Positions 18,001-26,422 are shown, counted from the stretch's first letter. The stretch: DNA of 35,801 bases from Paludibacter sp. (GCA_023666945.1 JAMPAY010000018.1:1-35801); one strand, 5' to 3'. Notes: generated by a model from the letters alone, not told the origin. Program-made: numbers and translations.

Positions 18001-18314
18001 TAGTAATATTTTTTGAAGAACCGCTTGAACGGCTCTACGGCATCCTCCATAGACTGAGCCGTTTTTGCATACCGATTGAACAGCAGAGCCTTAAAAGAAA
18101 CCGGGATACCATCCATCGGCTCAAAGCGACCGAGACCAACACGGACGTAATCGTTTATCATCTCGTTGTAGCCATCGGTGCGTCCACGAGACCAAGAAGA
18201 CACCCACCCCATCTCATAAAACCACAGCATAGTCTTGTCGGGGTCTTTACCCTCGTAAGGGTTCTCGGTTTCGCCACGATAATAGCGGCATTGTTTTAAC
18301 AATTCAGACTTCAT
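18000..18314 (-). CDS. small protein coupled to ADP-ribosylglycohydrolase
   Basis: The 104-aa product starts MKSELLKQCRYYRGETENPY and continues EGKDPDKTMLWFYEMGWVSS. It is rich in aromatic and charged residues, with no signal peptide or membrane helix. I do not recognise a named domain. The start at 18314 is chosen because it overlaps the end of the upstream ADP-ribosylglycohydrolase gene by 11 bp, the usual arrangement for coupled genes. The partner suggests a role in ADP-ribose chemistry or its control, but that is inference from position only. Confidence 0.7.
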   Translation of the reverse strand: MKSELLKQCRYYRGETENPYEGKDPDKTMLWFYEMGWVSSWSRGRTDGYNEMINDYVRVGLGRFEPMDGIPVSFKALLFNRYAKTAQSMEDAVEPFKRFFKKYY

Positions 18315-19089
18315 AACCAAAGCGAGATTTAAATTCATTGATAACGGCTACCATTTCCGCAGGGAGCAAGGACAGAGCCTTGTCGCGGATAGGAGCAGGG
18401 ATGCCCCAACGAGCCTCGGCAAGAGAGCCAACGATGGCGCAAAGGGTGTCGGAATCACCACCATACTCCACAGCATGACGCAGGGCAGACTCAAAGTCGG
18501 CAGACTGAGCGCAGATGCGGAACGCGAGAGGAACGCAGCCCTGACACGTTTCATCGAACACACCACGAGTCGGGAGGTTCATCGTCCAATCCTCTCCATA
18601 ATACTGCTCCACAAGGTCGGCAACAGAGCCGGAGATGAACGATGACAGATGTTCGGTACGCAGACGGTAAATGGCTTGCGCCACCACCGATGCTCCGATA
18701 AGCCCCTCCACATGGTTGTGGGTTGGAGCCGCCGAAGCGAGAGCGGCACGAAGCGTCTCGGCTTCCGAATCAAATGCCCACCCACAAGGGGATACGCGCA
18801 TTGCTGCGCCATTGCCCCACGAGTTATACGGCAGAGGATAGTCCGAGTGAAGCCACGCATTGAAAGAACCACCATAGCCACCCTTGGGATTGGGGTATTT
18901 CAGACACCAACGACGTAGAGCCTCGCCAAAGGGGGCTCCCAACAACAAGGCATCAGCTATAGCAACTGTACATATGGTATCGTCCGTAAATGTACAATTT
19001 GTAGTAAATAAAGGCGTGTCTTTAAAGTTTATAACGTTGGCAAATTCATAAGGCGACCCAACGATATCACCAATAATTGCTCCTAACAT
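18304..19089 (-). CDS. ADP-ribosylglycohydrolase (DraG/ARH family)
   Basis: This 261-aa protein opens MLGAIIGDIVGSPYEF, the classic ADP-ribosylglycohydrolase start. It has the metal-binding TFTDDT (residues 33-38) and the second metal site GGDSDTLCAIVG (Asp212, Asp214, Thr215). Members remove ADP-ribose from modified proteins or nucleic acids, or hydrolyse related ADP-ribose compounds, using two divalent metals. All key acidic residues are present. A consensus promoter lies just upstream, and the small partner gene overlaps its end. The exact substrate cannot be told from sequence. Confidence 0.9.
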   Translation of the reverse strand: MLGAIIGDIVGSPYEFANVINFKDTPLFTTNCTFTDDTICTVAIADALLLGAPFGEALRRWCLKYPNPKGGYGGSFNAWLHSDYPLPYNSWGNGAAMRVSPCGWAFDSEAETLRAALASAAPTHNHVEGLIGASVVAQAIYRLRTEHLSSFISGSVADLVEQYYGEDWTMNLPTRGVFDETCQGCVPLAFRICAQSADFESALRHAVEYGGDSDTLCAIVGSLAEARWGIPAPIRDKALSLLPAEMVAVINEFKSRFGYEV

Positions 19090-19111
19090 GGTTATGTAAG
19101 TTTTTATTATG

Positions 19112-19142
19112 CAAAGATAATTGTTTCTCCGTATTACAACAA
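19112..19142 (-). promoter_or_regulatory. promoter for the ADP-ribosylglycohydrolase pair
   Basis: On the minus strand TTG (19142-19140), 20 nt, and TATCTTTG (19119-19112) lie 22 bp before the start codon. Between it and the IS end at 19259 I see no gene. Confidence 0.8.
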
Positions 19143-19281
19143 GGTTTTAATCTTTTTCGTAATTATTTGCAGTTAATATATAATCTGCAAAGTTTTGTAC
19201 GTTCTGCATGTTATACTATTTTTCTGCCATTTCTGCGCCTTTTTCGTTGCTCGTTGGTGGTGCATAGTAAGAATTCTGTGT

Positions 19282-20404
19282 TTATGCATATAGTTTGCAG
19301 AGTCGGAAGATGAAAAATTTAGTATCCTTTACCCCATGCAGTTTGGCTCGGAAATCCTTTATTTTGGAGTTGATGGATTCTGCAGAGGCATTGGTCGAAC
19401 GGTTGTCAAAATAGTTTATAATTTCATCGGAGTGTTCGTAAAATGTCGCAGCAATAGTATTAAACGCCTTGAATCCTGAATCAGCCACACGGTTATACCA
19501 ACGTGCCAAATTGAGTCTGGCACCGGCAGTAGTAGATTTCTTGTTAGAAAATATGGTTCTAAGGTTCTGTGAAAGCCAATAGGCCTCTTTAAGATCCGGA
19601 TATAGCGAGAACATCAAGTCAATGCGCTGCCGTTGGGAGTCGGTCCATTTTTCAGGAGACTTGAACAAGGCATAGCGTCCGCGGGCAAGTAGTTCCTTGA
19701 GTGTATCGCCATTGGAGAGATGCTTTGATTCGTATTTCTCTCCTGCCAATTTGGCTTGTTCGCGGGCTTCTGTATCAGCATTGATTGCGTCCCAACGGTG
19801 GGTGATACGCACCTCCTGCACAACCTCAAGAGCCTGCTTCTGTACGTGAAAGCGGTCAATGACGCGTTTTGACCGCGGAAGCATAGCGGCAAATGCGGTT
19901 CATGCTGTCGGATAGGTCAAGTGTAATCTCTGTGACCTTATTGCGCAACCGGCTATCAATCTGTCTCAAATCCCTCAGTACGTTATCCGAATCGGTGCCG
20001 AATACAATAGCCACCAACGAATGTTCCCGACCATGCGCAGCTTTATTTGTGACTATCGTGTAGAGTTCACCGTTGCTCAGCGATGTCTCATCTATGCTCA
20101 GATGAGTCCCAATGTTTTCGGGGAAGACACGCCATTGTTCGGCGTGAAGACCTTCAGCGGTATCTTTCCACTCCCAATATCCGCTTAAGTGCCGCTTGTA
20201 TTGGCGCTCAAACAGATCGCCGTCAATATTGAAGAACCACTTAAGAGAGCGGCCCGTAATCGGGTATCTGTCCAAGCATATCTTTTTAAAAGCCGCAAAC
20301 TCTTTCGAGAAGCGGGTACCTTCAGCCACTATATCCCAGCGTTTGGAAACGCTCTTGCCGGTCTCAATCTCAACCCAACGGCGACGTTTGACATGGAACG
20401 TCAT
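19282..20404 (-). pseudogene. IS transposase, DDE domain, frameshifted
   Basis: Two frames together encode a full ISL3-like transposase. The first (20404-19856) carries SIDETSLSNGELYTIVTNK and ITLDLSDSMNRICR, with the first two acidic residues. The second (from about 19884 down to 19282) carries PRSKRVIDRFHVQKQALEVV and STNASAESINSKIKDFRAKL, with the catalytic Glu. A shift of +1 near 19884 joins RICR to MLPRSK smoothly, so one indel explains the break. No obvious slippery run is present, so a mutation is likelier than programmed frameshifting. The start ATG overlaps the upstream ORF stop in an ATGA junction. Confidence 0.85.
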
Positions 20405-20622
20405 CTTCCGACCTCTGACCGGTAGTCGCGAACTGTGCTTTCAGCGTAAAATCCATTGGGACGAAGTTGTCCGGCGGTATATCCTTCCACTCCTTTGTCA
20501 CGTTCTTCCAAGGTTACATCCAATGTGTCTTGGGTCTTTTCGACTTTGACCACTGCAAAATATTCTACCATTTCTTCAGGTAACAGGCATTCAGCCAGCT
20601 CTATGTAAGGATTCTTTTTCAT
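20401..20622 (-). CDS. IS N-terminal-region protein (ISAon1-type orfA)
   Basis: This product of about 73 aa, MKKNPYIELAECLLPEEMVE and onward, contains LRPNGFYAESTVRDYRSEVG. It matches the small first ORF annotated as the transposase N-terminal region in ISAon1-like elements. The start at 20622 is preferred over an ATG at 20664, because TACCTTTG (20649-20642, minus strand) acts as the -7 box and puts the earlier ATG upstream of transcription. It couples to the transposase frame by ATGA. Confidence 0.75.
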   Translation of the reverse strand: MKKNPYIELAECLLPEEMVEYFAVVKVEKTQDTLDVTLEERDKGVEGYTAGQLRPNGFYAESTVRDYRSEVGR

Positions 20623-20925
20623 TGCATTCTGTTCTTTGATGCAAAGGTACAAAATATATTTCAATTACAGAGTTTTTACTATGCGCCGTAATTTGTGCCA
20701 ACCCCGAAAGTTTAAGAATAGAAGAATAATATACCAAAAATCCGCTTAAATCAAAAACAAACTTAAATTATACGTCTAATTTTTCGCCATTCTTTGACTC
20801 GTATTTTTCATTCATCGCATTAAAAACGGCTAAAAAATCACTCTTTGCAACGTCTTAAAGATAAGACAACAGGGGAATCCGAAAACCTTGAAAAGAGTAG
20901 GAAAAAACCAAAAAGAGCAAACAAC

Positions 20926-20982
20926 ATGGAAATTATAAAAATGTGCTATTTGCTCGCTTTGTCTTCTGTATCTCTATTATAA
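20926..20982 (+). CDS. possible 18-aa hydrophobic peptide (speculative)
   Basis: An ATG at 20926 opens an 18-codon frame, MEIIKMCYLLALSSVSLL, mildly hydrophobic. It is followed on the same strand by a very stable GC-rich hairpin with a T-run (21012-21055). An antisense promoter sits at 21068-21098. The layout recalls type I toxin-antitoxin loci, but I see no convincing plus-strand promoter and no match to a known peptide. Elsewhere in 20688-21166 nothing else looks coding. Confidence 0.2.
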   Translation: MEIIKMCYLLALSSVSLL

Positions 20983-20993
20983 AGAGAAACAAG

Positions 20994-21063
20994 AAAAAAC
21001 GATAAAGCGACGGGGCGGGGCAAACCGCCGGGCGGAAACGCCTCGCCCCTCTTTTTGGTTTAG
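20994..21063 (-). ncRNA. candidate small RNA with GC-rich hairpin
   Basis: On the minus strand TTG (21098-21096), 20 nt and TACCTTTG (21075-21068) form a consensus promoter predicting a start near 21062. The transcript would fold at once into a 10-bp GC stem (21049-21040 with 21021-21012) containing a nested CCGCC/GGCGG hairpin, and reach a U6 run at 20999-20994. No protein fits the transcript. The same hairpin read on the plus strand is a good terminator (T-run at 21052-21056), which is the alternative reading. Confidence 0.4.
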
Positions 21064-21165
21064 GCTGCAAAGGTATAATATATTTTTTGAATACACAAGC
21101 GGCAAAAAGTGTTCTTTTGAAATTTTGAAATAAGACGCGAGGCAATAGCGAGCCATCCGAAGCAA

Positions 21166-21195
21166 TTTGTTTTACAATCTAATTCATTAATTTTG
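21166..21195 (+). promoter_or_regulatory. promoter of the small Cys-rich protein gene
   Basis: TTTG (21166-21169), 18 nt and TAATTTTG (21188-21195) precede the ATG at 21227 by 31 bp. Confidence 0.65.
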
Positions 21196-21226
21196 CACTT
21201 GATAGTTGAATAGTTGAACGTATGTC

Positions 21227-21457
21227 ATGAAACATTTGGTGGACAATATTGTTGAGTGTCCTTATCTTTGTCAGGACTGTAAGCATTTCATTAGCGGACT
21301 ACAATGTGCTGCTTTTGATGTCATCCCCCTAAATCTGTTTGATGAACCGGAAAAACATACGCGTGTAGTTGAAGGACAAAAAGGTGATTTTATTTTTGAG
21401 CCTAAGCATCCTCGTTCTACTATGAATGTTTACAGTAGCGACGAAGATGATATATAA
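21227..21457 (+). CDS. small Cys-rich (C..C..C..C) conserved-type protein
   Basis: The 76-aa product has VECPYLCQDCKHFISGLQCA followed by AFDVIPLNLF and GQKGDFIFEPK. The pattern of a CxxC-like cluster, a C-AFxxIP block and a G(Q/D)xxxxFEP end is one I associate with small, often phage-related or stand-alone, putative metal-binding proteins. No function is established. It has its own promoter and ends before a perfect 23-bp hairpin. An earlier ATG at 21222 hits a stop after one codon. Confidence 0.75.
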   Translation: MKHLVDNIVECPYLCQDCKHFISGLQCAAFDVIPLNLFDEPEKHTRVVEGQKGDFIFEPKHPRSTMNVYSSDEDDI

Positions 21458-21525
21458 TAACAATCTGATTTCTATAATCGTACCAGCAAACTGAAGCACA
21501 AATACAACAAAAAGGTTATCATGGT

Positions 21526-21577
21526 CGTATAATACAAGTAGTATGTACATAGAGGTACATACTACTTGTATTATACG
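21526..21577. terminator. perfect 23-bp hairpin between converging genes
   Basis: Positions 21526-21548 pair without mismatch with 21555-21577 around the loop ATAGAG. Plus-strand 21227-21457 and minus-strand kbl (ending 21596) converge on it, so it most likely ends both. It has no T-run on the plus strand and a T5 run about 14 nt beyond on the minus strand. Confidence 0.75.
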
Positions 21578-21595
21578 TGTATACTGTGGGTCTAT

Positions 21596-22786
21596 TTATT
21601 TTAATACTCCCAATGTCTTTGCCACTTTTATGAAAGCAGCAATACCTTTATCCAATTGTTCGGTGGTATGTGCTGCAGATATTTGGACACGTATACGTGC
21701 TTGCCCCGCAGGAACAACCGGATAGTAGAATCCGGTAACATAGATGCCTTCCTGCTGTAATGCAGCCGCAAATTCCTGCGAGAGACGTGCATCATACAAC
21801 ATGACCGCACAAATAGCCGATTGCGTGGGTTTAATATCGAAACCTGCTACCTGCATACGCGTCACAAAATATTCAGTATTACGATGCAGACGCTCCTGCA
21901 AATCATTCGTACGAGAAAGTAATTCGAATGTTTTCAGTCCTGCTGCTGCAATCATAGGAGGAATGGAATTGGAGAACAGATAAGGTCGTGAACGTTGGCG
22001 CAGCATATCAATAATTTCCTGCCGCCCTGTGGTAAAGCCACCTACAGCCCCTCCAAAGGCTTTGCCCAACGTACCTGTAATAATTTCCACTTTTCCTCGC
22101 ATATTGTACAACTCGGTAACTCCTCGTCCTGTTTGCCCTACCACACCTGCAGAATGAGATTCATCGACCATTACCAACGCATTATACTTCTCAGCCAAAG
22201 CATAAATTTTATCTAACGGACATACATTGCCATCCATAGAGAACACACCATCGGTAGCAATGATACGAAAACGCTGTGCTTGTGCCTTGCGTAGTTGCTC
22301 TTCCAAATCATCCATATCGCCATTGGCATAGCGATAGCGTACCGCCTTGCACAAACGCACACCATCGATAATAGAAGCATGATTAAGTGCATCGGATATA
22401 ATGGCGTCTTGTTCTGTTAGTAAGGGTTCGAACAATCCTCCATTTGCATCGAAACAAGCAGCATAGAGAATGGCATCGTCTGTACCGAAATAGTCGGCAA
22501 TAGCACGTTCCAATCGTTTATGTGTATCTTGTGTACCACAAATAAAACGTACTGAAGACATTCCATAGCCACGCTCATCCAAAATCTCTTTTGCCGCTGC
22601 TATCAATTCGGAATTGTCTGCTAAACCGAGGTAGTTATTGGCACAGAAATTTATCACCTCTGTACCGTCCTGCAAACGAATAGCACTGCTCTGCGGGGTA
22701 ACAATGATGCGTTCGTTCTTATACAAACCAGCCTCCTTGATATGCTCCAACTCTGTTTGCAGATGTTGTTGAAAGTCTGTGTACAT
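21596..22786 (-). CDS. kbl: glycine C-acetyltransferase (2-amino-3-ketobutyrate CoA ligase)
   Basis: Kbl is a PLP enzyme that cleaves 2-amino-3-ketobutyrate with CoA to glycine and acetyl-CoA in threonine breakdown. The 396-aa protein matches the alpha-oxoamine synthase family. It has NFCANNYLGLADN, SSVRFICGTQDTHKRLE, VDESHSAGVVG and the PLP lysine Lys242 in ITGTLGKAFGGAVGG, at nearly the E. coli Kbl position. The end (FIKVAKTLGVLK) is Kbl-like, favouring Kbl over BioF. It follows gdhA by 21 bp in one operon. No threonine dehydrogenase gene is adjacent. Confidence 0.92.
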   Translation of the reverse strand: MYTDFQQHLQTELEHIKEAGLYKNERIIVTPQSSAIRLQDGTEVINFCANNYLGLADNSELIAAAKEILDERGYGMSSVRFICGTQDTHKRLERAIADYFGTDDAILYAACFDANGGLFEPLLTEQDAIISDALNHASIIDGVRLCKAVRYRYANGDMDDLEEQLRKAQAQRFRIIATDGVFSMDGNVCPLDKIYALAEKYNALVMVDESHSAGVVGQTGRGVTELYNMRGKVEIITGTLGKAFGGAVGGFTTGRQEIIDMLRQRSRPYLFSNSIPPMIAAAGLKTFELLSRTNDLQERLHRNTEYFVTRMQVAGFDIKPTQSAICAVMLYDARLSQEFAAALQQEGIYVTGFYYPVVPAGQARIRVQISAAHTTEQLDKGIAAFIKVAKTLGVLK

Positions 22787-22807
22787 AGTCTTTCGCCTTA
22801 ATTAGTG

Positions 22808-24151
22808 TTATACAATTCCTTGTTCCAACATGGCTTGTGCCACTTTCATGAATCCTGCGATGTTGGCACCCTTAACATAGTCGACATGTCCATCGGGTTG
22901 TGTACCGTAGTGTACACATTGCTCATGGATAGACTTCATGATACCATGCAATCGTTCATCAACTTCAGCAGCATCCCAACTGATGTGTTCGGCATTCTGC
23001 GTCATTTCCAATCCGGATGTAGCCACACCTCCTGCATTGACAGCCTTTCCCGGAGCAAAGAGTATTCCGTTTTGTTGGAAATAGCGTATAGAATCGGGCT
23101 GACATCCCATATTGCTGACTTCGCAGCAACACCAACATCCATTTTCGCGAAGTTGTTTGGCATCATCAAGTGACAATTCGTTTTGGAAAGCACAAGGCAA
23201 TGCGATATCACATGGTATAGCCCATGCTTTTTTTCCTTCAATGAAATGTACCTTATCAGGGAATTGCACAGCCAAATCTTCGACTTTATTTCGATTGGAA
23301 GCACGCATTACGAGCATATAATCAATCATCTCCTTGTTGATACCGTCATGTATTTCACACACGCCATCAGGTCCTGAAACAGCGATTACTTTTGCCCCCA
23401 ATTCGAGAGCCTTTGTGGCGGCTCCCCATGCCACATTACCAAACCCCGAAATTGCGATACGCTTATCGGTAAGATTTTTATTGTGTTTATCCAAAAGATG
23501 TTGCGTAAAATAGAGTGCACCAAAGCCTGTTGCCTCAGGACGCAAAACTGAACCGCCCCAAGTAGCCCCTTTTCCCGTAAGCACTCCGGTATTGTACTGC
23601 CTTGCTAACTTCTTGTACATACCGTACATATATCCGATTTCACGTCCTCCGACACCTACATCACCGGCAGGTATATCTTGATCGGGTCCGATACACTGCC
23701 ACAGTTCTTGCATAAATGCCTGACAGAATCGCATAATCTCAGCATCGGATTTACCCACAGGGTCGAAATCCGAACCTCCTTTAGCACCTCCCATAGGTAG
23801 CGTAGTGAGTGCATTTTTGAATGTTTGTTCGAAGCCCAAGAATTTGAGCATAGACGGAGTTACTGCTTTATGAAAACGAAGCCCGCCTTTGTAAGGACCG
23901 ATAGCACTATTAAACTGCACACGATAGCCCAAATTGGTACATACTTCACCGGCATCGTTAACCCATGTAACACGGAAAGTAAAGATGCGATCCGGTTCGA
24001 CCATTCGCTCCACTATTTTAGCCTTTTCGAATTCAGGATGCTGATTGTAGACATCTTCTACGGATTCCAACACTTCCTGTACGGCTTGCAGATATTCCGC
24101 CTCGCCCGGATGTTTGGCAGCCAATTGCTGCATAATCAAATCGGTCTTCAT
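22808..24151 (-). CDS. gdhA: glutamate dehydrogenase (hexameric, GdhA type)
   Basis: This enzyme interconverts 2-oxoglutarate plus ammonia with glutamate. The 447-aa length and motifs are those of the hexameric small-subunit GDH. They include GGLRFHKAVTPSMLKFLGFE, the catalytic-region LPMGGAKGGSDFDP, PAGDVGVGGREIGYMYG, and the nucleotide-binding AISGFGNVAWGAATKALELG. NADP use is typical of this subgroup but is not proven by the motifs alone. A strong promoter lies upstream, and kbl follows in the same operon, pairing ammonium assimilation with amino-acid turnover. Confidence 0.96.
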   Translation of the reverse strand: MKTDLIMQQLAAKHPGEAEYLQAVQEVLESVEDVYNQHPEFEKAKIVERMVEPDRIFTFRVTWVNDAGEVCTNLGYRVQFNSAIGPYKGGLRFHKAVTPSMLKFLGFEQTFKNALTTLPMGGAKGGSDFDPVGKSDAEIMRFCQAFMQELWQCIGPDQDIPAGDVGVGGREIGYMYGMYKKLARQYNTGVLTGKGATWGGSVLRPEATGFGALYFTQHLLDKHNKNLTDKRIAISGFGNVAWGAATKALELGAKVIAVSGPDGVCEIHDGINKEMIDYMLVMRASNRNKVEDLAVQFPDKVHFIEGKKAWAIPCDIALPCAFQNELSLDDAKQLRENGCWCCCEVSNMGCQPDSIRYFQQNGILFAPGKAVNAGGVATSGLEMTQNAEHISWDAAEVDERLHGIMKSIHEQCVHYGTQPDGHVDYVKGANIAGFMKVAQAMLEQGIV

Positions 24152-24232
24152 ACTATTTGGTATATTGATTAAAGTTGTGTTTTTCTATCCTCTGCACCAT
24201 TCACTATAGTTTCGAGGTATTGTTTGACTGTG

Positions 24233-24262
24233 CAAAGTTACGATATTTTATCAGCAGAGCAA
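24233..24262 (-). promoter_or_regulatory. gdhA-kbl promoter
   Basis: On the minus strand TTG (24262-24260), 19 nt and TAACTTTG (24240-24233) precede the gdhA start by 81 bp. The leader of about 75 nt shows no obvious riboswitch. Confidence 0.8.
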
Positions 24263-24334
24263 TAGCCCACGCACTTTTTTTCAGTTTTTTCCACGAGATA
24301 TTGCACTATCGTTTCCTATTTGCTGACAGATTGA

Positions 24335-24661
24335 CTATTTCTTTTTTTTTACAACCGTTCGTTGTGCATTATCCGCTGAACGTTTTTCAGAACGCCGAAC
24401 AAACCACCCCAATGTAAAAAGCGGTAATATATCTGTAAAAGGCAACAGTTCTTCAACAAATGATATAACTGCGCCCACTTTCCCTGTTTTTCCTCCAAAG
24501 GCACAATAGAACAAAAGTGCCGCTAAAGGTGCCCACAAAACATCCAACCATTCGCCCCACCCCGGCACAAAATAACTGACACACCCTATTGCATCGAACA
24601 AAAGACACATCCAGAGCGGAGGATTGAAAAGTATATTCTGCTTAAAGGGCAATATATTCAT
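24335..24661 (-). CDS. small membrane protein, 108 aa
   Basis: The product has hydrophobic segments at about 15-33 and 39-56, with a further one at about 78-90, and a very basic tail ending VVKKKK. WMCLLFDAIGCVSYFVPGWG and EELLPFTDILPLFTLGW are the distinctive stretches. I know of similar small Bacteroidales inner-membrane proteins without assigned function. The start overlaps the end of the metallophosphoesterase gene by 20 bp, so the two are probably expressed together. Confidence 0.75.
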   Translation of the reverse strand: MNILPFKQNILFNPPLWMCLLFDAIGCVSYFVPGWGEWLDVLWAPLAALLFYCAFGGKTGKVGAVISFVEELLPFTDILPLFTLGWFVRRSEKRSADNAQRTVVKKKK

Positions 24662-25538
24662 ACTCCAGTTGATTGCCTATGGTTGCAACCATATAGAATG
24701 GATTAGGAACAGGGTCTTGCATGGTATCGACAATCATGTACTGTACATCGCGGAAACGGGTTATTTCCCGATGATGATCGTGTCCCGAGACATACCACTC
24801 AACTCCATATTGTTGTAATAAGGCAGTAACTTCATAGGTTTCTTCCATCGGGAAGTTGCTTGTATGTCCTTGCGAGGCATCTCGCTTGAACATGTGCGTA
24901 TGCGTAAAGACAATAATATGTCTATAAGCCGCCGTAGAGGGACTACTCAATACATTGCGTAACCACTGCAACTGCTTTGTACCGAAAGTGCCATCACCTG
25001 AATCGAGACAGATATAGAGGTCGGAGGCGTTGGGTGTACGAACAAGAAACGTATAAGTAGAAGAATGCCAGTAGTTCAGATAATCGCTCCATTGCCCGAA
25101 ATAGAGGTCGTGATTACCTGCCGTAGCAAACAACGGTAGATCGTATTGCTGTGTTGCGTTATCATAATACAAGGCTTCCATAAAACGCGGGAAATTGCCC
25201 TTGGCATTGACCATATCGCCAAGAATGATACCGAGGCGACATTGCGGATCGTTGCGCAAAGAGGTAACCCAACGACGCAAATTACGTGCCGTAGAATCAA
25301 CGTGCATATCGGTTCCGAAATAAACCTTATAAGTATCGGAATCGACCGACAACACACATTCCCCCTGCTGCTCATTATATAGGAGAGAAGCCTCGACCCT
25401 CTCGTTAGAACGAGGACTCTGTCCGTAGAACATGCCCAACATATCGTAGTTGGGATTACATGCAATAAACGACAGTAATATCAGTGAAATTGAAATAGAA
25501 AAATAGAATATATATGCTATGTGTCTCATCTTTTTCAA
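24642..25538 (-). CDS. lipoprotein metallophosphoesterase
   Basis: The 298-aa protein is a calcineurin-like phosphoesterase, anchored as a lipoprotein by Cys27 after the hydrophobic LILLSFIAC. The two-metal motifs appear in order: GTDMHVD (Asp77, His79), LGDMVNAKG (Asp108), AGNHD (Asn142, His143), FTHTHMF (His213/His215) and SGHDHH (His253, His255). All are intact. Expected location is the cell envelope. The substrate cannot be read from the sequence. The alternative start at 25529 drops three residues. It sits between a candidate outer-membrane protein and a small membrane protein. Confidence 0.88.
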   Translation of the reverse strand: MKKMRHIAYIFYFSISISLILLSFIACNPNYDMLGMFYGQSPRSNERVEASLLYNEQQGECVLSVDSDTYKVYFGTDMHVDSTARNLRRWVTSLRNDPQCRLGIILGDMVNAKGNFPRFMEALYYDNATQQYDLPLFATAGNHDLYFGQWSDYLNYWHSSTYTFLVRTPNASDLYICLDSGDGTFGTKQLQWLRNVLSSPSTAAYRHIIVFTHTHMFKRDASQGHTSNFPMEETYEVTALLQQYGVEWYVSGHDHHREITRFRDVQYMIVDTMQDPVPNPFYMVATIGNQLEYEYIAL

Positions 25539-25553
25539 TGGAATTATGGTTAT

Positions 25554-26258
25554 TTATTTGAAAGCATAGACAATTCCCAAAGAGGCTTGGGCTTCGTAGA
25601 AACTTGCATTGAGATGGAACATACCGGTAGGTTTGCACTCTACGCCGATAAGCAAGCGTAGTTTGTCAGTAAGATTAAGTCTGCCATTGAGCATAAATAG
25701 CGGTTGGAAGAAACGCTCGGTTTGCCACGTATCGAAATTGGCAATACGCGCACTTATATTCCAACGAGAAACCTGCGGACGCACATACGCTTCCACGGCA
25801 TAAAGCATCAGCGGTTCGAAAAGAGGAGCATTCTCAGAGTGCCAATCAGCCTGCATTTCTTCCATAATTCTGCCCGCTATTCCTATTTGCAGAGATAGAT
25901 AATCCATACGATAGCCCACAGAGAAGCCTCCGTTAAAATCGTGCAAACGATTGCGTTCCACTGCTTTGTAAAGCAAACGCGTTTCGAGAAATACTTCTCC
26001 TACTTTGACAGGGAACTTCGGGCGCATAGTAACCCCAATGGTATAAACATTCGCCAAATTTGCTTGCGCCGCAACATCCATTTCGAAATGCGCATTGATT
26101 GGCATAAATGCCATAGCATCAATCCATGCATAATGCTCCCACGTATAATTATAGCCATACCCCACTCCGCATTTAAGGGTAGTAGATTGTTCTTGCCATT
26201 GCGCCATCAGAAAGGCAGAAAAACAACACGCAAGACAGAGCAGATATAATCGTTTCAT
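25554..26258 (-). CDS. probable outer-membrane beta-barrel protein
   Basis: The product (about 234 aa) starts MKRLYLLCLACCFSAFLMAQ, a signal peptide with likely cleavage after MAQ or nearby. The remainder alternates aromatic and polar residues in short strands (VGYGYNYTWEHYAWIDAMAF, RLNLTDKLRLLIGVE) and ends in an aromatic-rich LGIVYAFK. This suggests a small beta-barrel. No named family is recognised. An ATG at 26264 would add MN. Gene order with the downstream lipoprotein phosphoesterase (15 bp away) suggests one envelope operon. Confidence 0.7.
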   Translation of the reverse strand: MKRLYLLCLACCFSAFLMAQWQEQSTTLKCGVGYGYNYTWEHYAWIDAMAFMPINAHFEMDVAAQANLANVYTIGVTMRPKFPVKVGEVFLETRLLYKAVERNRLHDFNGGFSVGYRMDYLSLQIGIAGRIMEEMQADWHSENAPLFEPLMLYAVEAYVRPQVSRWNISARIANFDTWQTERFFQPLFMLNGRLNLTDKLRLLIGVECKPTGMFHLNASFYEAQASLGIVYAFK

Positions 26259-26278
26259 ATTCATAAGATTCAACGTTG

Positions 26279-26286
26279 CAAAGGTA
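26279..26286 (-). promoter_or_regulatory. -7 element for the envelope operon
   Basis: TACCTTTG on the minus strand lies 14-20 bp before the two possible starts. The -33 region has no good TTTG, so the promoter is only half matched. Confidence 0.55.
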
Positions 26287-26386
26287 CGAATAATAATCAG
26301 AATCGCCTATCTTCTCTAAAAAAATAATCCCACAGAAAATAGTTTCGCCTATACTTAACAACATTTCGCCCTATGACATACCTAAC

Positions 26387-26422
26387 AAAAAAACAGAGAA
26401 AACGATTGTTCATTTTCTCCGT
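26387..26422 (-). terminator. terminator downstream of the tRNA fragment
   Basis: On the minus strand a stem pairs 26422-26413 with 26402-26393 (one G-U pair) and is followed by a U-rich run. It begins 11 bp beyond the tRNA 3' fragment and is probably the host tRNA gene's own terminator. Confidence 0.75.

Larger units (their letters stand above)
19259..20687 (-). mobile_element. ISAon1/ISL3-like insertion sequence, 1429 bp
   Basis: The ends are imperfect 21-bp inverted repeats: 19259-19279 and the complement of 20667-20687 match at 18 of 21 positions, both starting GGYGCATAGTAA. Inside are two overlapping reading frames: a short N-terminal ORF and a DDE transposase. In Bacteroidales this arrangement is usually labelled ISAon1 family, with an ISL3-type catalytic domain. 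The transposase is frameshifted, so this copy may be dead. I found no matching 8-bp flanking duplication (TCGTTGGT versus GTAATTTG), suggesting age or rearrangement. Confidence 0.85.

Noticed and set aside
19251..20695. 8-bp target duplication of the IS
   Set aside because: The flanks differ (TCGTTGGT and GTAATTTG).
20933..21145. 70-codon minus-strand frame over the GC-rich hairpin
   Set aside because: It is Arg/Pro-rich as expected from a translated GC hairpin, and it starts upstream of the promoter at 21068-21098.
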